DNA of 64,000 nucleotides, from assembly GCA_963680875.1 (NCBI GenBank), contig OY804588.1, forward strand, positions 80,562,829 to 80,626,828, in the 5' to 3' direction. The position numbers were made by a program, and so were the translations under genes. Numbering within the stretch: the stretch's first letter is position 1; each line of letters begins with the position of its first letter. The notes under the pieces are model-generated. The model saw only the letters and a list, made by a program, of their open reading frames with translations, was not told where the DNA came from and ran no database searches. Positions 23,100 to 33,324 of the stretch are shown here, piece after piece. The stretch comes from Bathymodiolus brooksi (taxonomy: Eukaryota > Mollusca > Bivalvia > Mytilida > Modiolidae).

Positions 23100-23340
23100 A
23101 TGCAATTAGACTACCTATCCAGAATAAGGGCAAAAGGACAAAAGGAAAAACAATGATCTACAAAACACTACACATATAATCAAAGACAGAACAATATTAC
23201 AGGCGGTATACTCAGATGCTTCGGAATGGTAAGCAGTTGTTACTCCACAATTGGTATCCGCCGTGTTAATCTTGTTGCAAACCTGTTGATAAGTCATGAC
23301 TGAGGAAAAGACCGAATTGTAATCACGACAAACAAATTAA
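23100..23340 (-). repeat. Dispersed mussel-type repeat
   Basis: 'acaatgatctacaaaacactacacatataatc' and 'acctgttgataagtcatgac' mark another copy of the family at 21.3 kb. A second copy in the equivalent place of the next unit is at 36590-36830. Confidence 0.6.
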
Positions 23341-23639
23341 ACACGTAGATATCAAGACCATACACATAAACAGAGTAGCGAGCATCGGCTTCGGTCAACC
23401 ATGTCTGAGGGAGGAGAACCTTCGTTTTAATAATAATTGCATTATTTGGGATCTGTGCATTTCAATAATAATATATAATACATTGTCAGTGCCGAAGCAC
23501 TGACTACTGGATGGATGATACGTACTCCCTGGGACAAATAGTCCACCAACAGAGGTATCGACACAATGATAGTAAAAAAGGCAGGTCTCGAATTTAGTGT
23601 GTATGCTCAAGTCAATAATTAGAGATCAATGGGAACAAG

Positions 23640-23900
23640 AAAACCAAACATATTCGTTGTCATTCGTAAGACAAATATTCCAGCAACCTTCTATCAAGAA
23701 AATCACGATAGGAACGACAAGCCCTGGAATACAATATCAATTGAGATGCACCTACTCATATGTAGGCATTGCTGGAGTGGCGCTCCATATGCATGAAAAG
23801 TTCACACTAGGAAGATTTAAATCATCTCTTTTGTCGTAATGGTTTGTTCTCGACTGACTCTCTCTGTCATTTCGACGTGTAGGTCAAGGTATGAAGCAGA
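23640..23900 (-). repeat. Reverse-transcriptase-type retroelement relic (C-terminal part)
   Basis: Minus-strand sequence around 'gagatgatttaaatcttcc', 'tgcatatggagcgcc' and 'catatgagtaggtgca' corresponds to the DD(F/L)..FP.VNFPF..NIP.APAYGVY segment that I recognise from reverse-transcriptase ORFs of invertebrate retroelements. It is broken and partial, and no intact ORF remains. Confidence 0.5.
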
Positions 23901-24879
23901 CAAAACTATCTGTGGCATCCTTTAATTTAAGCTCAATGGAATATGCAAATTCACCAAGCTTAAAATTATCTCAATACTCTATGCGATGAAACATGTTTTT
24001 GGCTTTTGGTATGTCGGTGATTCCATTGGACTTCTCTATTCATCATCCAGCAAAGCTGACATTCTTTAAACAAGCTATTGGTAAAAGTGACATTAAACAC
24101 AAACAACCCGAGCATACTATCTCATGCATTACTAAGTTGATGTAGCCTATATTGTGTATGCATAGTTAGATAAGCCATACAATCAATCAAGAATTTCATA
24201 TTTTGAGCACTATGTCAGCTTCTGATTCTCTTTTTGATTTATGAAAACTCTTGATTTAACTCATTTTTAGCTGGAAAATGTATAATATTAGTCACAGGAA
24301 ACATTAACATATACTGAAAATATAGAGAGACACAATAACGTATATCTAGTAAAACTATAAACAAACATATATATCAACAAGAGCTTGTGTTGCTCCACAG
24401 ATGACTCCCAATGTGTCACAATAAACATTATATATACTGAAAATGTAGAAAGACGTATGTCCATTAAAACTATAAAAAATAACAAAGCATATATAATAAT
24501 AAGAGCATTTCTTGCTACATTGATGACTACCGTCTTGTGTAATGAGGACACATATCAAAAGTTATCACACTTCCTGCAGTGCTACTAATTTTTTACCTAT
24601 GAATTTGTTTCAGATGAAATATGGGAGTAAAGCATAGAAAGAAAAATACCATACTCTCCGAACAATGCCAAGCCCCAATCAGAACAACATAGAAACAGAG
24701 CACCCCATACATATATGAGTAACCGCTCTCTCTCCTGGCTACTTATTAACCGAACATGATATTATTGCTGCTAGATGGATAAATCTCTTAAATAATTAAT
24801 GTCTAAAAGAAATAAAATATGTATTCAATGAATTTCTTTACAAATGCAATGGACAGGACTTTGGTTTGACTTTCCGTCA
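23901..24879. other. 3' flank of the cysteine-peptide gene, copy 1
   Basis: Holds an internal duplication of about 123 bp (24294 and 24417: 'aacatta.atatactgaaaat.tag' to 'gatgact'). The block 24550-24775 is collinear with 37826-38075 and 47560-47745 ('gaatttgtttcagatgaaatatg', 'tatgagtaaccgctc', 'aaccgaacatgatatta'). The small ORFs here are not conserved between copies. Confidence 0.6.
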
Positions 24880-25102
24880 TCAAGTTAAGTTCTTACAGGC
24901 ATTTCCATCACAAGTTTGAAATTTCTCACAGCAGTCAGAATTACGTTTGCATGGGTATCCATACCAACAATCGATACAACGCTTTGCGCTTGTGTCACAT
25001 ATGTTGTGTTGCCGGCAATAATCGTTAGAAGATGAGCACGGTTTTCGGAAGAACCAGATATTTGGGAGTTTCATCCAAGGTTTATCATAGCTTTGATTGT
25101 GA
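24880..25102 (-). CDS. Cysteine-rich peptide with two knottin-like repeats, copy 1 (last exon)
   Basis: The minus-strand exon starts after an AG acceptor ('taatttag') at 25102 and ends at TGA/TAA 24880. Its first base completes a codon begun by the AA that ends the exon at 26898-26975, so the two exons join in phase. The exon encodes a short linker (HNQSYDKPWMKLPNIW), then cysteine clusters PCSSSNDYC, ..HNIC, ..AKRC, IDCWYGYPC, KRNSDCC, ..QTC and NAC. Against copy 3 each repeat has the spacing C-x4/5-C-x5-CC-x5-C-x4/6-C typical of cystine-knot peptides. Copy 1 has Phe and Tyr at the first and third cysteine of repeat 1, leaving ten. Families of this shape include antimicrobial peptides, channel ligands and protease inhibitors; no function is assigned. 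The exon with a signal peptide was not found. Confidence 0.7.
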
Positions 25103-26897
25103 CTAAATTAAAAAGAAAAGCAAATTATATTAATATTGTAAATAGTCAATAAGTAAGTGTTCATATAAATGGAAAAATATCATTTTAGCTGTTAGCTAAT
25201 TTTGAAAAAAAGAACAATTGATAACTCTTAAACTCAAATATACAAATCAAATGAAGAACAAATTAATGAAGCTTACATTTGGAACAAAATATATTGAATA
25301 TAAATGTGAAATCATATTTGCCTTTCTGTTGAACAAAATGAAGTAAAACAATATTGAAAAATAAATAAATGTGATAGAAATTATATCTAACATAAGATAA
25401 AAATAAAAAACACATTTTTGTACATGAGAAAAAAGACATCCATAGTTTATTTTACAAATTATTTTATAATTTTCATTAGCAAACTGTAAACTGGAAATAT
25501 TGACAGCAAACCATGCGTCACAAAAGGTCGTATTTGCTTGTGTACGTATTTCTTTGATAGGAGAGGTGGATAAATAACAACAACTCTAGATTAAATTAGA
25601 CTTCCGGTAAAACTGTTCATAATATGCCCACGTGTCTTGTATGTTTGTCGTATAACAAACATGTGTTTCGAATAGTTGAATTGTGAATGACTGAATGATT
25701 ATAAATTACAGGATGGATTCGTTTTGTATAAATCAAATGTACACAAATATATTATATCTGTTATTCAAGTAAATTTTTATAGTCAGACTAGAGTTATATT
25801 TTCTGTTGTATGATTACTTCACAGAAAGCCCCCATCTGACAATGATATTAATGTAGAGATTATGTATTCTTCTTCTACCAGTGGATTATGATATTTCTCT
25901 TCTCGGGATAATGACATTTCCAAATTTTAATTTTAATTCGTCTATGTTTACAATGTCAAAAACAAGATTAAATTGCTAAATTCCGTCGAAAGGAATTTTG
26001 CCCGGAATTTCCATGCAAAAATTTAAAACCGTGTCGAATAAAATCGTACGAACATTTGAAGAATTGAACTAGTTCAGACACGAATGTAGGATTTTTTTGT
26101 TAAGGAAAGTTAAATAAAACTTTATATAGAAAAGGTGTCGTAGGACATTTAAGGTCGACACTGGGTCCCTGTCAGCCACTCGTAAGCTTCCTTGTATCAT
26201 AAATTAAAGAATGTAAATAATTATTTATATAATGAGGGAGTTGATTAAACAGCAGGTGACCTGAAGTCCCTTATCCGTTACCGTCGTTCATGAGGTGGGG
26301 TACTTTGAGAATACATACTTCTCAATTTAGTTCATGTAATTATCTTTAACGTTGACAGTGAAAGTTGTGAAATAGAGTGTAATACAAACCTTCTATTTCA
26401 GAGGAAGTTTTCTTATATGTGTCTTTGACCGTTATTGCAACAATTGATGGAGTAAGTTGTCCAATATAAAATTGATGTTAGCTATATCTTTGCTTTATTT
26501 TTGTTCTAACGTGTTACCTTGATCGTCAAAGGGTGATGGGCAAGTAATGCAATCATGCAATTCCTAATTTATGTTTGTTTTGGTTTGTTTTTGCCATTTT
26601 TTTTTAATTTCAAAATGTAATTCGTAGATGTAATAATTATTGTAGATAGAGTAGCAGAGATATATATTAGTAAGCCATGCGTGTCTTACAAATGATTTAC
26701 GCTATGAATCTCAGAAAAGTCTGAAATATTATAAAAAACGCATGTATAAGAGAAGCAGCAGACACAAGATTTACCAGAAACAGAGACATTTGATAAAAGC
26801 GACTAGAAGTGAGAGAAATATATTATATATATTTTGTCTTAGTTGTAGAGACTGTCGATTGAAATAAAAATACGACATGAATGTACCTGGTACATAC
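25103..26897 (-). other. Intron of the cysteine-peptide gene, copy 1
   Basis: Between the two phased exons. It is collinear with the intron of copy 3 (48076-49634) and partly with the dead copy 2. The block 25800-26040 ('gatattaatgtagagatta', 'tctaccagtggatta') matches the ORF at 48851 but contains stops. Confidence 0.55.
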
Positions 26898-26975
26898 TTG
26901 GAAGAATACTTGTAAATGTACCTACAATGCTTCCTATAAGAACGGTATATTCTACCTCCCCGCATCACGGCGTAT
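26898..26975 (-). CDS. Arg/Tyr-rich exon of the cysteine-peptide gene, copy 1
   Basis: A 78-base minus-strand exon bounded by acceptor 'tacttttag' and donor GTATGT. It encodes about 25 residues rich in Arg, Lys and Tyr (RGGRIYRSYRKH, then RYIYKYSS) and ends with AA, which joins the T at 25102 to form Asn. The homologous exon of copy 3 is 30 bases longer (49635-49742), an in-frame length difference. It would sit between the signal peptide and the cysteine domain, as a propeptide or basic N-terminal tail. The exon upstream of it, which must supply two bases, was not located. Confidence 0.55.
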
Positions 26976-28035
26976 CTAAAAGTATAAAATCAAGAAATGA
27001 TATCAGTGTTTGTTTTCTCATAATTTAAAACTGACGTAGTTTATTTAAGAATATCTTTAGTCTTTATGACAGATTTAAGCAACTTTGAACCACGTATTTT
27101 GTAGACAAAGAAACGAGAAGATAAAGGGTGTCTGTGTTATTTAAAGTGAATACAGCTTACGTCTATAAAATTGGTTTAATACCACCACGTTATATTGAAG
27201 TGTCTGCGACAGATAAGAAAAACTAACGGTCGTGTATTTGTTGTACGTGCACAATTGTATCGATCTCGACTCTTTCTACAATTTTCCAATTTGAGCAAGA
27301 TGTCTACCGCGATGTCAATCTAAAAGCCTTAGTCAGTACAAAACAGTCAATGACTTCTCAATGAATGTAGTTTGTTGTCGTCATGATAGAGCTGGATATT
27401 AACAGTAACACAGTTAACATAAAGCTAATCTTCCTGGATGGCCTTGGCGATTGAAAACAAATACAATAATACAAATGTCAACAAATTAAATATATAACTG
27501 GGAATTCAAACCACTCAAACATACATACATATAACATGTTTATATGGTATGCTTAAATATATTTAATCACCTCCTTCTTTTAATAACAAATATTCAGACA
27601 ATTTGTAGAAAATATTTCTACATGGGCGGAAAATATAAATTGTATTCGTAATGGCCATGAATAGGAACACAGAAAAAAAGATTGAGAACTCAAACCCGTC
27701 GTTGAATACAGGATGTCACTGCTCTACTAGATGCACACCTCGTGTTGTTCATTTTATCAATCCAATTATAAGTAATGAATGAGCATAGCAGGACGGGGTT
27801 CGTGTTTCCCAATCTCTAGTTTTCTCCGTACGTCCCGTGCGCTCCCTCTTGAATTCATCACTGATTTTATTTTTCATCACAAATTAGTTGTTTTCCCTCG
27901 TACTGCATTATTTAACAGTATGCATGTATATAATTATATATACAGTAACAGATGAAGTTTAAGTTATATACTATAGTCCTGTTTACTACTTTACAAATAC
28001 AATATGGAAATGCTTTGATTAAATCTAAACAGAAA
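26976..28035. other. Boundary between cysteine-peptide copy 1 and gene unit C
   Basis: AT-rich sequence. 27170-27470 is collinear with 49900-50180 ('ttcgactctttctac', 'gatgtcaatct'/'gatatcaagt', 'atgtagtttgtt'), so the duplicated cysteine-peptide locus extends this far. A signal-peptide exon may lie in this stretch, but I could not support one. Confidence 0.45.
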
Positions 28036-28175
28036 GATGTGTTTTTTCCTGTGAAAAACCCATAGCATATATATATATATAATCTAAAACAAGAGTAGGT
28101 TTGTTTTCTGTGGAAATTCCTATTACAAATATCTATCTATAGTTAGGTGTACTTGACATCTAGTATACAATATGT
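28036..28175 (+). promoter_or_regulatory. Decayed start modules upstream of gene C (P3 and a truncated copy)
   Basis: P3 has the intact upstream part 'tgttttctgtggaaattcc' (GGAAATTCC at 28112-28120), 'tattacaaatatctatctatag' and 'tgtacttgacatctag', but the ATGGCAG is gone ('tatacaatatgtag'). Before it, 28036-28062 holds a truncated copy ('gtgttttttcctgtgaaaaaccca') ending in a TA repeat. These are remnants of the same duplicated unit as P4. Confidence 0.6.
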
Positions 28176-28207
28176 AGATGTATGGATAAAATCTTAACAG
28201 ACATAAG

Positions 28208-28278
28208 TGTTTTTCCTGTGGAAAATCCATTACAAATATGTATTTATAGTGATGAGGACTTGACATCCAGAATGGCAG
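28208..28278 (+). promoter_or_regulatory. Distal start module of gene C: kappaB-like site, TATA-like box, ATGGCAG mini-exon (P4)
   Basis: ATG GCA G (28272-28278) with a GTAAT donor gives Met-Ala-Glu when joined to the acceptor before 31412. GGAAAATCC is at 28220-28228 and 'tatttatag' at 28241-28249. It matches P1 of gene B most closely ('gaggacttgacatccag'), so P1 and P4 are the ancestral distal module. It is the only module before gene C with both a usable start and a correct splice phase. Confidence 0.65.
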
Positions 28279-29519
28279 GTAATTATTAATAATCTACAAT
28301 ATTTAGTGAACAATTAAGATTCTGTAAAACAACACACACACATTTGATGTACTATAGTACAAAACTAATATGAATTTGAAAATATTGACAGTACGCAATA
28401 TAATGATCAATTTCCGTGTTTAAATAAACAAAAAAGGGGAGGGTGCTTGTTCACTTTTGATGTGGTTGTGTTAAAATATAACCTGGTATCACATTTTACC
28501 CCATAGCTATGTTATCTTGTACAGATCATTTTTTATTAGAAATCTTCAGAGATGACAAATTAGCAAGGCCATTAATAAAGAATATTTGAGCAAAATATTG
28601 TTTTACATCATCATGGCTGAAGGTTTTTGTTTGCTTAAGGATTATTAGGGACTATGCTGTAACGTCACTTTTAACAATATATATCGTGGCGTTCCGTGTT
28701 ATTGGTGGAGGGAACCGGAGTACCCGGAGAAAATCACCAACCTTCCGCAAGTCACTAGCAAGCTTTCATCACATAATGTTTCATCGGGTACACCTCGCCA
28801 TTAACGCAATTCGAAATCAAAACGTTAGTAGTGACATGCACTTACATGTAGCTGTACATCCCCTATGTTGTTGGTCGTTAAAGGGACTTAAGGGAGAAGG
28901 ATATTTGTTTCCTTGATTAAAGGAGAATTTTCTTGATTTAAGGTGAAGCCGGTTTCTTAATTAAATGAGAGGGCGGTTCTTAATTAAAGGAATTAAAAGG
29001 GGCGTTCAAGTTGCTATAGTTTCATATTATAATCGGGTTTGATCAACTCTTTCTAAGAAACTTTCGAAAACTTACTGGTATGAATGAAACATTTATTACA
29101 ATATAAAGAAATTCTGAAAAGGACATTCAGAAATTTCAAAACTTTTAGCATAACAACTGGTATTTTCAGAATTTCGTAACGTTGTAGTGATTATATAAGT
29201 ATAATATATGTTCCTTCATGTATATGATTAATGAGATTAAGGAAAACCCTTTTCTATAAATAATATATTGCAGCGTGTATATGTTATGAGTGCTTTTTAA
29301 ACTATTAATTCGCATGCCTGTTTTTGTTGTTTGTAACTGCTATGTATTTTTGTGAAGTGTATGTCGGTCACAAGCGCAGTAGGGCTTGTGTTTGTGTTTA
29401 TTGTTGCGACATGCAGACATTGAATACAATTTATCCTATCTTATCTTATCTTATCAACATGATATTTAATTGTCTACAATATGTAAATCAACCGATTTTA
29501 TCTAAAACAAAAGTAGCAT
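28279..29519. other. Intron sequence between start modules of gene C
   Basis: Collinear in part with 12526-13511 ('gttcacttttgatgtg', 'tcacattttacccca', 'atcaactctttcta'). It contains a SINE copy (28643-28870), CTTAT repeats (29430-29455) and no gene. Confidence 0.55.
28643..28870 (-). repeat. tRNA-headed SINE copy 6
   Basis: 'gtaacgtcacttttaacaatatatatcgtgg', 'ttattggtggagggaaccggagtacccggagaaaatcacc' and 'catcgggtacacctcgcc' mark an inverted copy whose tRNA-like head is degraded. The 76-aa plus-strand ORF is a by-product. Confidence 0.7.
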
Positions 29520-29589
29520 TGTTTTCTGTGGAAATTCCTATTACACATATTTATTTATAGTGATGTGTACTTGACATCAAGGATGGCAT
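29520..29589 (+). promoter_or_regulatory. Proximal start module of gene C, start disabled (P5)
   Basis: GGAAATTCC (29530-29538) and 'tatttatag' are intact, and ATG GCA follows at 29583, but the exon's last base is T and the donor reads GTGAT instead of GTAAT. Spliced to exon 2 (which starts AA) it would read ATG GCA TAA, an immediate stop. It is the counterpart of P2 before gene B by position and by 'tgtacttgacat.aa'. Confidence 0.65.
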
Positions 29590-29614
29590 GTGATATATAT
29601 TCATAAATTTACAA

Positions 29615-29775
29615 TGTGGAGGGATACTTATAGATTATTATATGGCATTTTTCATATCACATGTCATATCAATCCGATACATTCATATTAGCCCAAGGGC
29701 CGAAGGCCCGAAGGCTAATATTGGTCAAGGGTTAATATGGCATGTAGTATGAACAATGCCATATCATAGCCTATT
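29615..29775. mobile_element. Foldback (palindromic) element 4
   Basis: The arms 'gattattatatggcattttt' and 'acatgtcatat' with the inverse 'atatggcatgt' and 'aatgccatatcatag' surround the tip GCCCAAGGGCCGAAGGC. It is inserted just 3' of start module P5. Confidence 0.7.
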
Positions 29776-30679
29776 TATCATATACAGACTGTGGACAAAC
29801 GTGTTCGTACCATTCCACTATTCCCTATATATTTCATAGTTTTCAAAAAATTACCCTGAAGTCAATTCATGTCTGATTTTGATAATCTATGTATCAATAA
29901 AAACATAATTGAATGTATTTTAACTCTATAATTTCAAAATAATTGTCTATGATAAACATGTTGAGAACACACGTTAAACACAACTGAATTCATTTTTTTT
30001 CCGAAACAAAATGCAATAATAGTACTTTTGCCGACAGATTATTTAATTCTGTGTTTAAATCATGGCGATTTGAAAAGCATGCTTCAAAAGTTCTTTCAAA
30101 ATTACTACTATAAACTACATATCTTTCTGCTTTTGTTGATAAAATAATTATCGAAATAGGACATGAATTGACTTCAAGATAATATTTTTAAAAACTAGTT
30201 TAATATGATATATATAGGAAAAATCAGAAGTGTCCGAATACTTTTGACCACTGTCTGTACTTTAATGCGTATTCGTGAGAGCTGGTAATCTTCAGAAACC
30301 ATAGCGTGATACGGGATATGATGCAATAATGTCATATTGTGTATAAATGGATGCGGAGTAATTCATCATTAATTTCAGATCATACTCAGTTTTCCTACTT
30401 GTGTTTCTGTTTTTCATTTGAATTATGAAGCCAGCAGTGTCATCATTAATTGCATAACGACCATTTTCCATGTTTTCTCCGTTATCCATTTTGACAGTAG
30501 CAGACGAAGGAAGAATACAGAGATATATTGATAACGAAAACTGATCGGACAAAAAAACGTGAATTCCAGGGGAAACAAAATTTCCCCACCAAAAAAACAG
30601 ATAATTGTAAAAAACTAAATACTGGATTTTATTCAAAATTTTCGGCCGCCATTGTAATGTAATACGGTACACATTATTA

Positions 30680-30702
30680 CCCCCCCCCCCCCCCCCCCCC
30701 CC
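30680..30702. repeat. Poly-C run of 23 bases
   Basis: An uninterrupted C tract in intron 1 of gene C. Such runs are unstable and hard to sequence, so the length should be taken as approximate. Confidence 0.8.
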
Positions 30703-31411
30703 ATGTAATACGGATCAGGTTATTACACCCCTGGCAGATATGACTTGTTGTATTTCGAATTTATCACATATGTAAAATGAAACATATCTTGAGTAAGTAT
30801 ATGATAAATTAAAATAATGTTACACAACAAACACATTACTTACCTCTATAATAAAAATATATATTACATGATACAATGATCGTTATTTTCAATGTTTAAT
30901 AACAAAACAATAAGAGTGGGGGGATTGTTTAATTAGAGGAATTGAGACTCAATAATTAAAAAGAAGGAAACTATGTATTTATAAAAGAGTGATTTCTTTA
31001 ATCTCGTTGAGATTTTGGTTTTCATTTACCAATCACGGTAGAAACTAAATTAAGATGTGTAGCAACTAAGTAATAAAAACGTAGATACCCTCAGCAGGTA
31101 CGTTGAAATGCCAAAATATTTGAAATTCTCTTAATTTAAAGTTCTTTGGGAGTATTAAAACCAAAGGGCCTAAACACGATAGGCAAACATATCTTAAGAT
31201 CATCTATGATTCACAAGATAAGATCACCAATCATTGACAGACAACTGTTTTAAGCTTAATCAACACAAGTTTGCAAATGCAGAAAGGTAGTGTATATTGT
31301 ATTACAGCTTGATTGATAATAACAACGAATTATGTTTACTAATCCTTTCAGAAACATTTCTTTTATGATCTAGATAATTGAAAACTCACATTTAATTTGT
31401 TTATATTGTAG

Positions 31412-33324
31412 AAGATATTCAATCACGTGACACATCTTTATCGTTGTATCGTTATGTGTGTCATCATGTTGTTGGTACAGAGGAAACAGTGAGGTCAAGG
31501 AGAATGTTTAATACAATCAACGATAATATGTCTCAGTCTAAATTATTTACCCAGATAACAAGTGGAAGCGGCGGTGAAGGTCTTGATATGAAGGGGAGTG
31601 ACATAGATATTATGTTTGTGTTTAAAAATGTAAATGTCTATGAGGATATAAATAGTTCACGTATTAATTCGTCTGAAACGTGTGTTGCTATGGAAACGGA
31701 CGACACCAAACTCGGATTTTCACATTTGCGACTTCTTCGCTGTAATAATAACGTAATTTTAAAGATGTGTACACAAGTTGGAAATTATTTCTATTTGTCT
31801 AGTCAGTTATGTAGATCAATATTCATTGGAACAGGTTGGAAAGCTGATGTAGTTCATGGACCGTGTTTGTCAGATAAAGATGGGCACTTTGATTTTGCAT
31901 TCACCTTGCATTCCAGACAATGGATATCAATTGCTAACCAATGGGTAACAAGATCTAATTGCTCATGGCCTAGTAGTGATGTAAAGTCACAGATAATAAA
32001 TCATGGTGTTCTATTTGTTCCTATCGGTTCTAAAGGATCTAAAAATGAAGATATTGAATGGCGTATATCATTCTCTCTCGGTGAAAAACTATTGATATAC
32101 TCTTTCACTCATACACAATTACTCTGCTATGCTTTGATGAAAATCTTGATCACAGACGTAGTTAATAGGGACAGCCGCTGTAAAGATTTAATATGTTCAT
32201 TTTATATCAAAAATATAATATTTTGGGTATCAGAAGAAATACCGTTATCAACATGGCGACCCAAAAATCTCATTTCCTGTTTCTTGGGATGCTTCAGAAG
32301 ACTCATTTACTGCCTTGAATACGGAATCTGTCTGCATTACTTTATTCCTAAAATTAATATGTTTGAGAATAAAATAGAAGAACTAGAACGTCAACTCTTA
32401 CTAGGACATTTAAGTGCATTGTGGAGTTACGGTTGGCGTAGTGTGCTCCTGTCAGAACAATTATCTACGTTTACATTACTACGGCATCAGATATATAGTA
32501 ATGCCGAAGTACAAGCAGGATATATCAAACGTATATTATGTTCAAATGCTGTCAACATGGAAACAATGTATGATGAAATATCATACAAAAAAGTCGTTAA
32601 TTTTATTCGTATGTCGCAGAGATTAAATTCTTCTTATCGATATTTCATGAGTATGATATGTAGTAAGGCAGTACAATGTATAGCTGTCGTTAGTGTGAAT
32701 AGAAACAAAGACAAATACAAACAATACCGACGACATCTCTGTTACCTTACACAGAACATACATCATGACGCTGTGTCTGGTTGGTTAATGTTGGCCTCGT
32801 TTTACTACCAGATGAAGCAATATAATACGGCTCTTTATATTATATCGTATGCACTATCTAAATGTACACCAGAAAAGGTATACGGTCAAAAGAACTTATC
32901 GGATTGGCAATACGAATTAATTAAAACAAGAACGGTACAAAGTTTAGGTATAACAAACATATTAAAGCTACTTCGTGTTAGCTTTGTTGACTTCATACCA
33001 CACTCTACATTGATTCCTGTAGAATTAGAATTAGAAGTTGCCAATCAACCCTTTATACTACCACCTGTAGTATACTCACAATTCTTACTGTGTCTGTGTC
33101 ATTTTCGTCTAAACAATGTAAACCAGTGCTATAATTCACTTAGAGATCTACAACTCACAATATCAGAGAATTATTTTATATTTGGTAATATACAAAGATC
33201 TAACTCGTACAACTGTTTAGGAGTAGCTTATCAACTTAGTGGACAACGTGCATTAGCTGAACATGCGTTTCGTCGGGCGATACAAATTGCCCCTACATGG
33301 AATTGTGCTTTACAGAGACTGTAA
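31412..33324 (+). CDS. Mab-21/cGAS-like nucleotidyltransferase with TPR-like tail, paralogue C (main exon)
   Basis: The exon follows the acceptor 'tttatattgtag' and, joined to ATGGCA-G at 28272-28278, encodes 639 residues. SGSGGEGL with GSDIDIM supplies the GS and D-x-D metal motif (Asp 66 and 68), and HFDFAFTLHS the third Asp, so the active site looks complete. The Mab-21 helical half is strongly conserved with A and B (EWRISFSLGEKLLIYS; YFIPKINMFENKIE). The C-terminus is TPR-like (WLMLASFYYQMKQY near residue 458; final unit near 599-632). It ends QRL-TAA, 13 residues earlier than A. There is no zinc-ribbon insertion like that of vertebrate cGAS. Nucleic-acid sensing and cyclic-dinucleotide synthesis are family knowledge, not shown here. 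Confidence 0.9.

Larger units (their letters stand above)
29590..31411 (+). other. Remainder of intron 1 of gene C
   Basis: Contains a foldback element (29615-29775), an uncharacterised stretch with a 126-aa minus ORF (30292-30672) that has no recognisable domain, a 23-base C run (30680-30702), then 30780-31411, collinear with 13610-13720 and 15200-15818 of the gene B intron. It ends with the acceptor 'tttatattgtag'. Confidence 0.6.

Noticed and set aside
30292..30672. 126-aa minus ORF as a gene
   Set aside because: It has no recognisable domain, homologue in the sister intron, or splice context; it lies in intron 1 of paralogue C beside a poly-C run.
31400..31450. Possible frameshift near the start of the main exon of paralogue C
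   Set aside because: On recount, the acceptor-derived frame (GAA at 31411) and the TTG at 31444 are 33 bases apart and therefore in the same frame.
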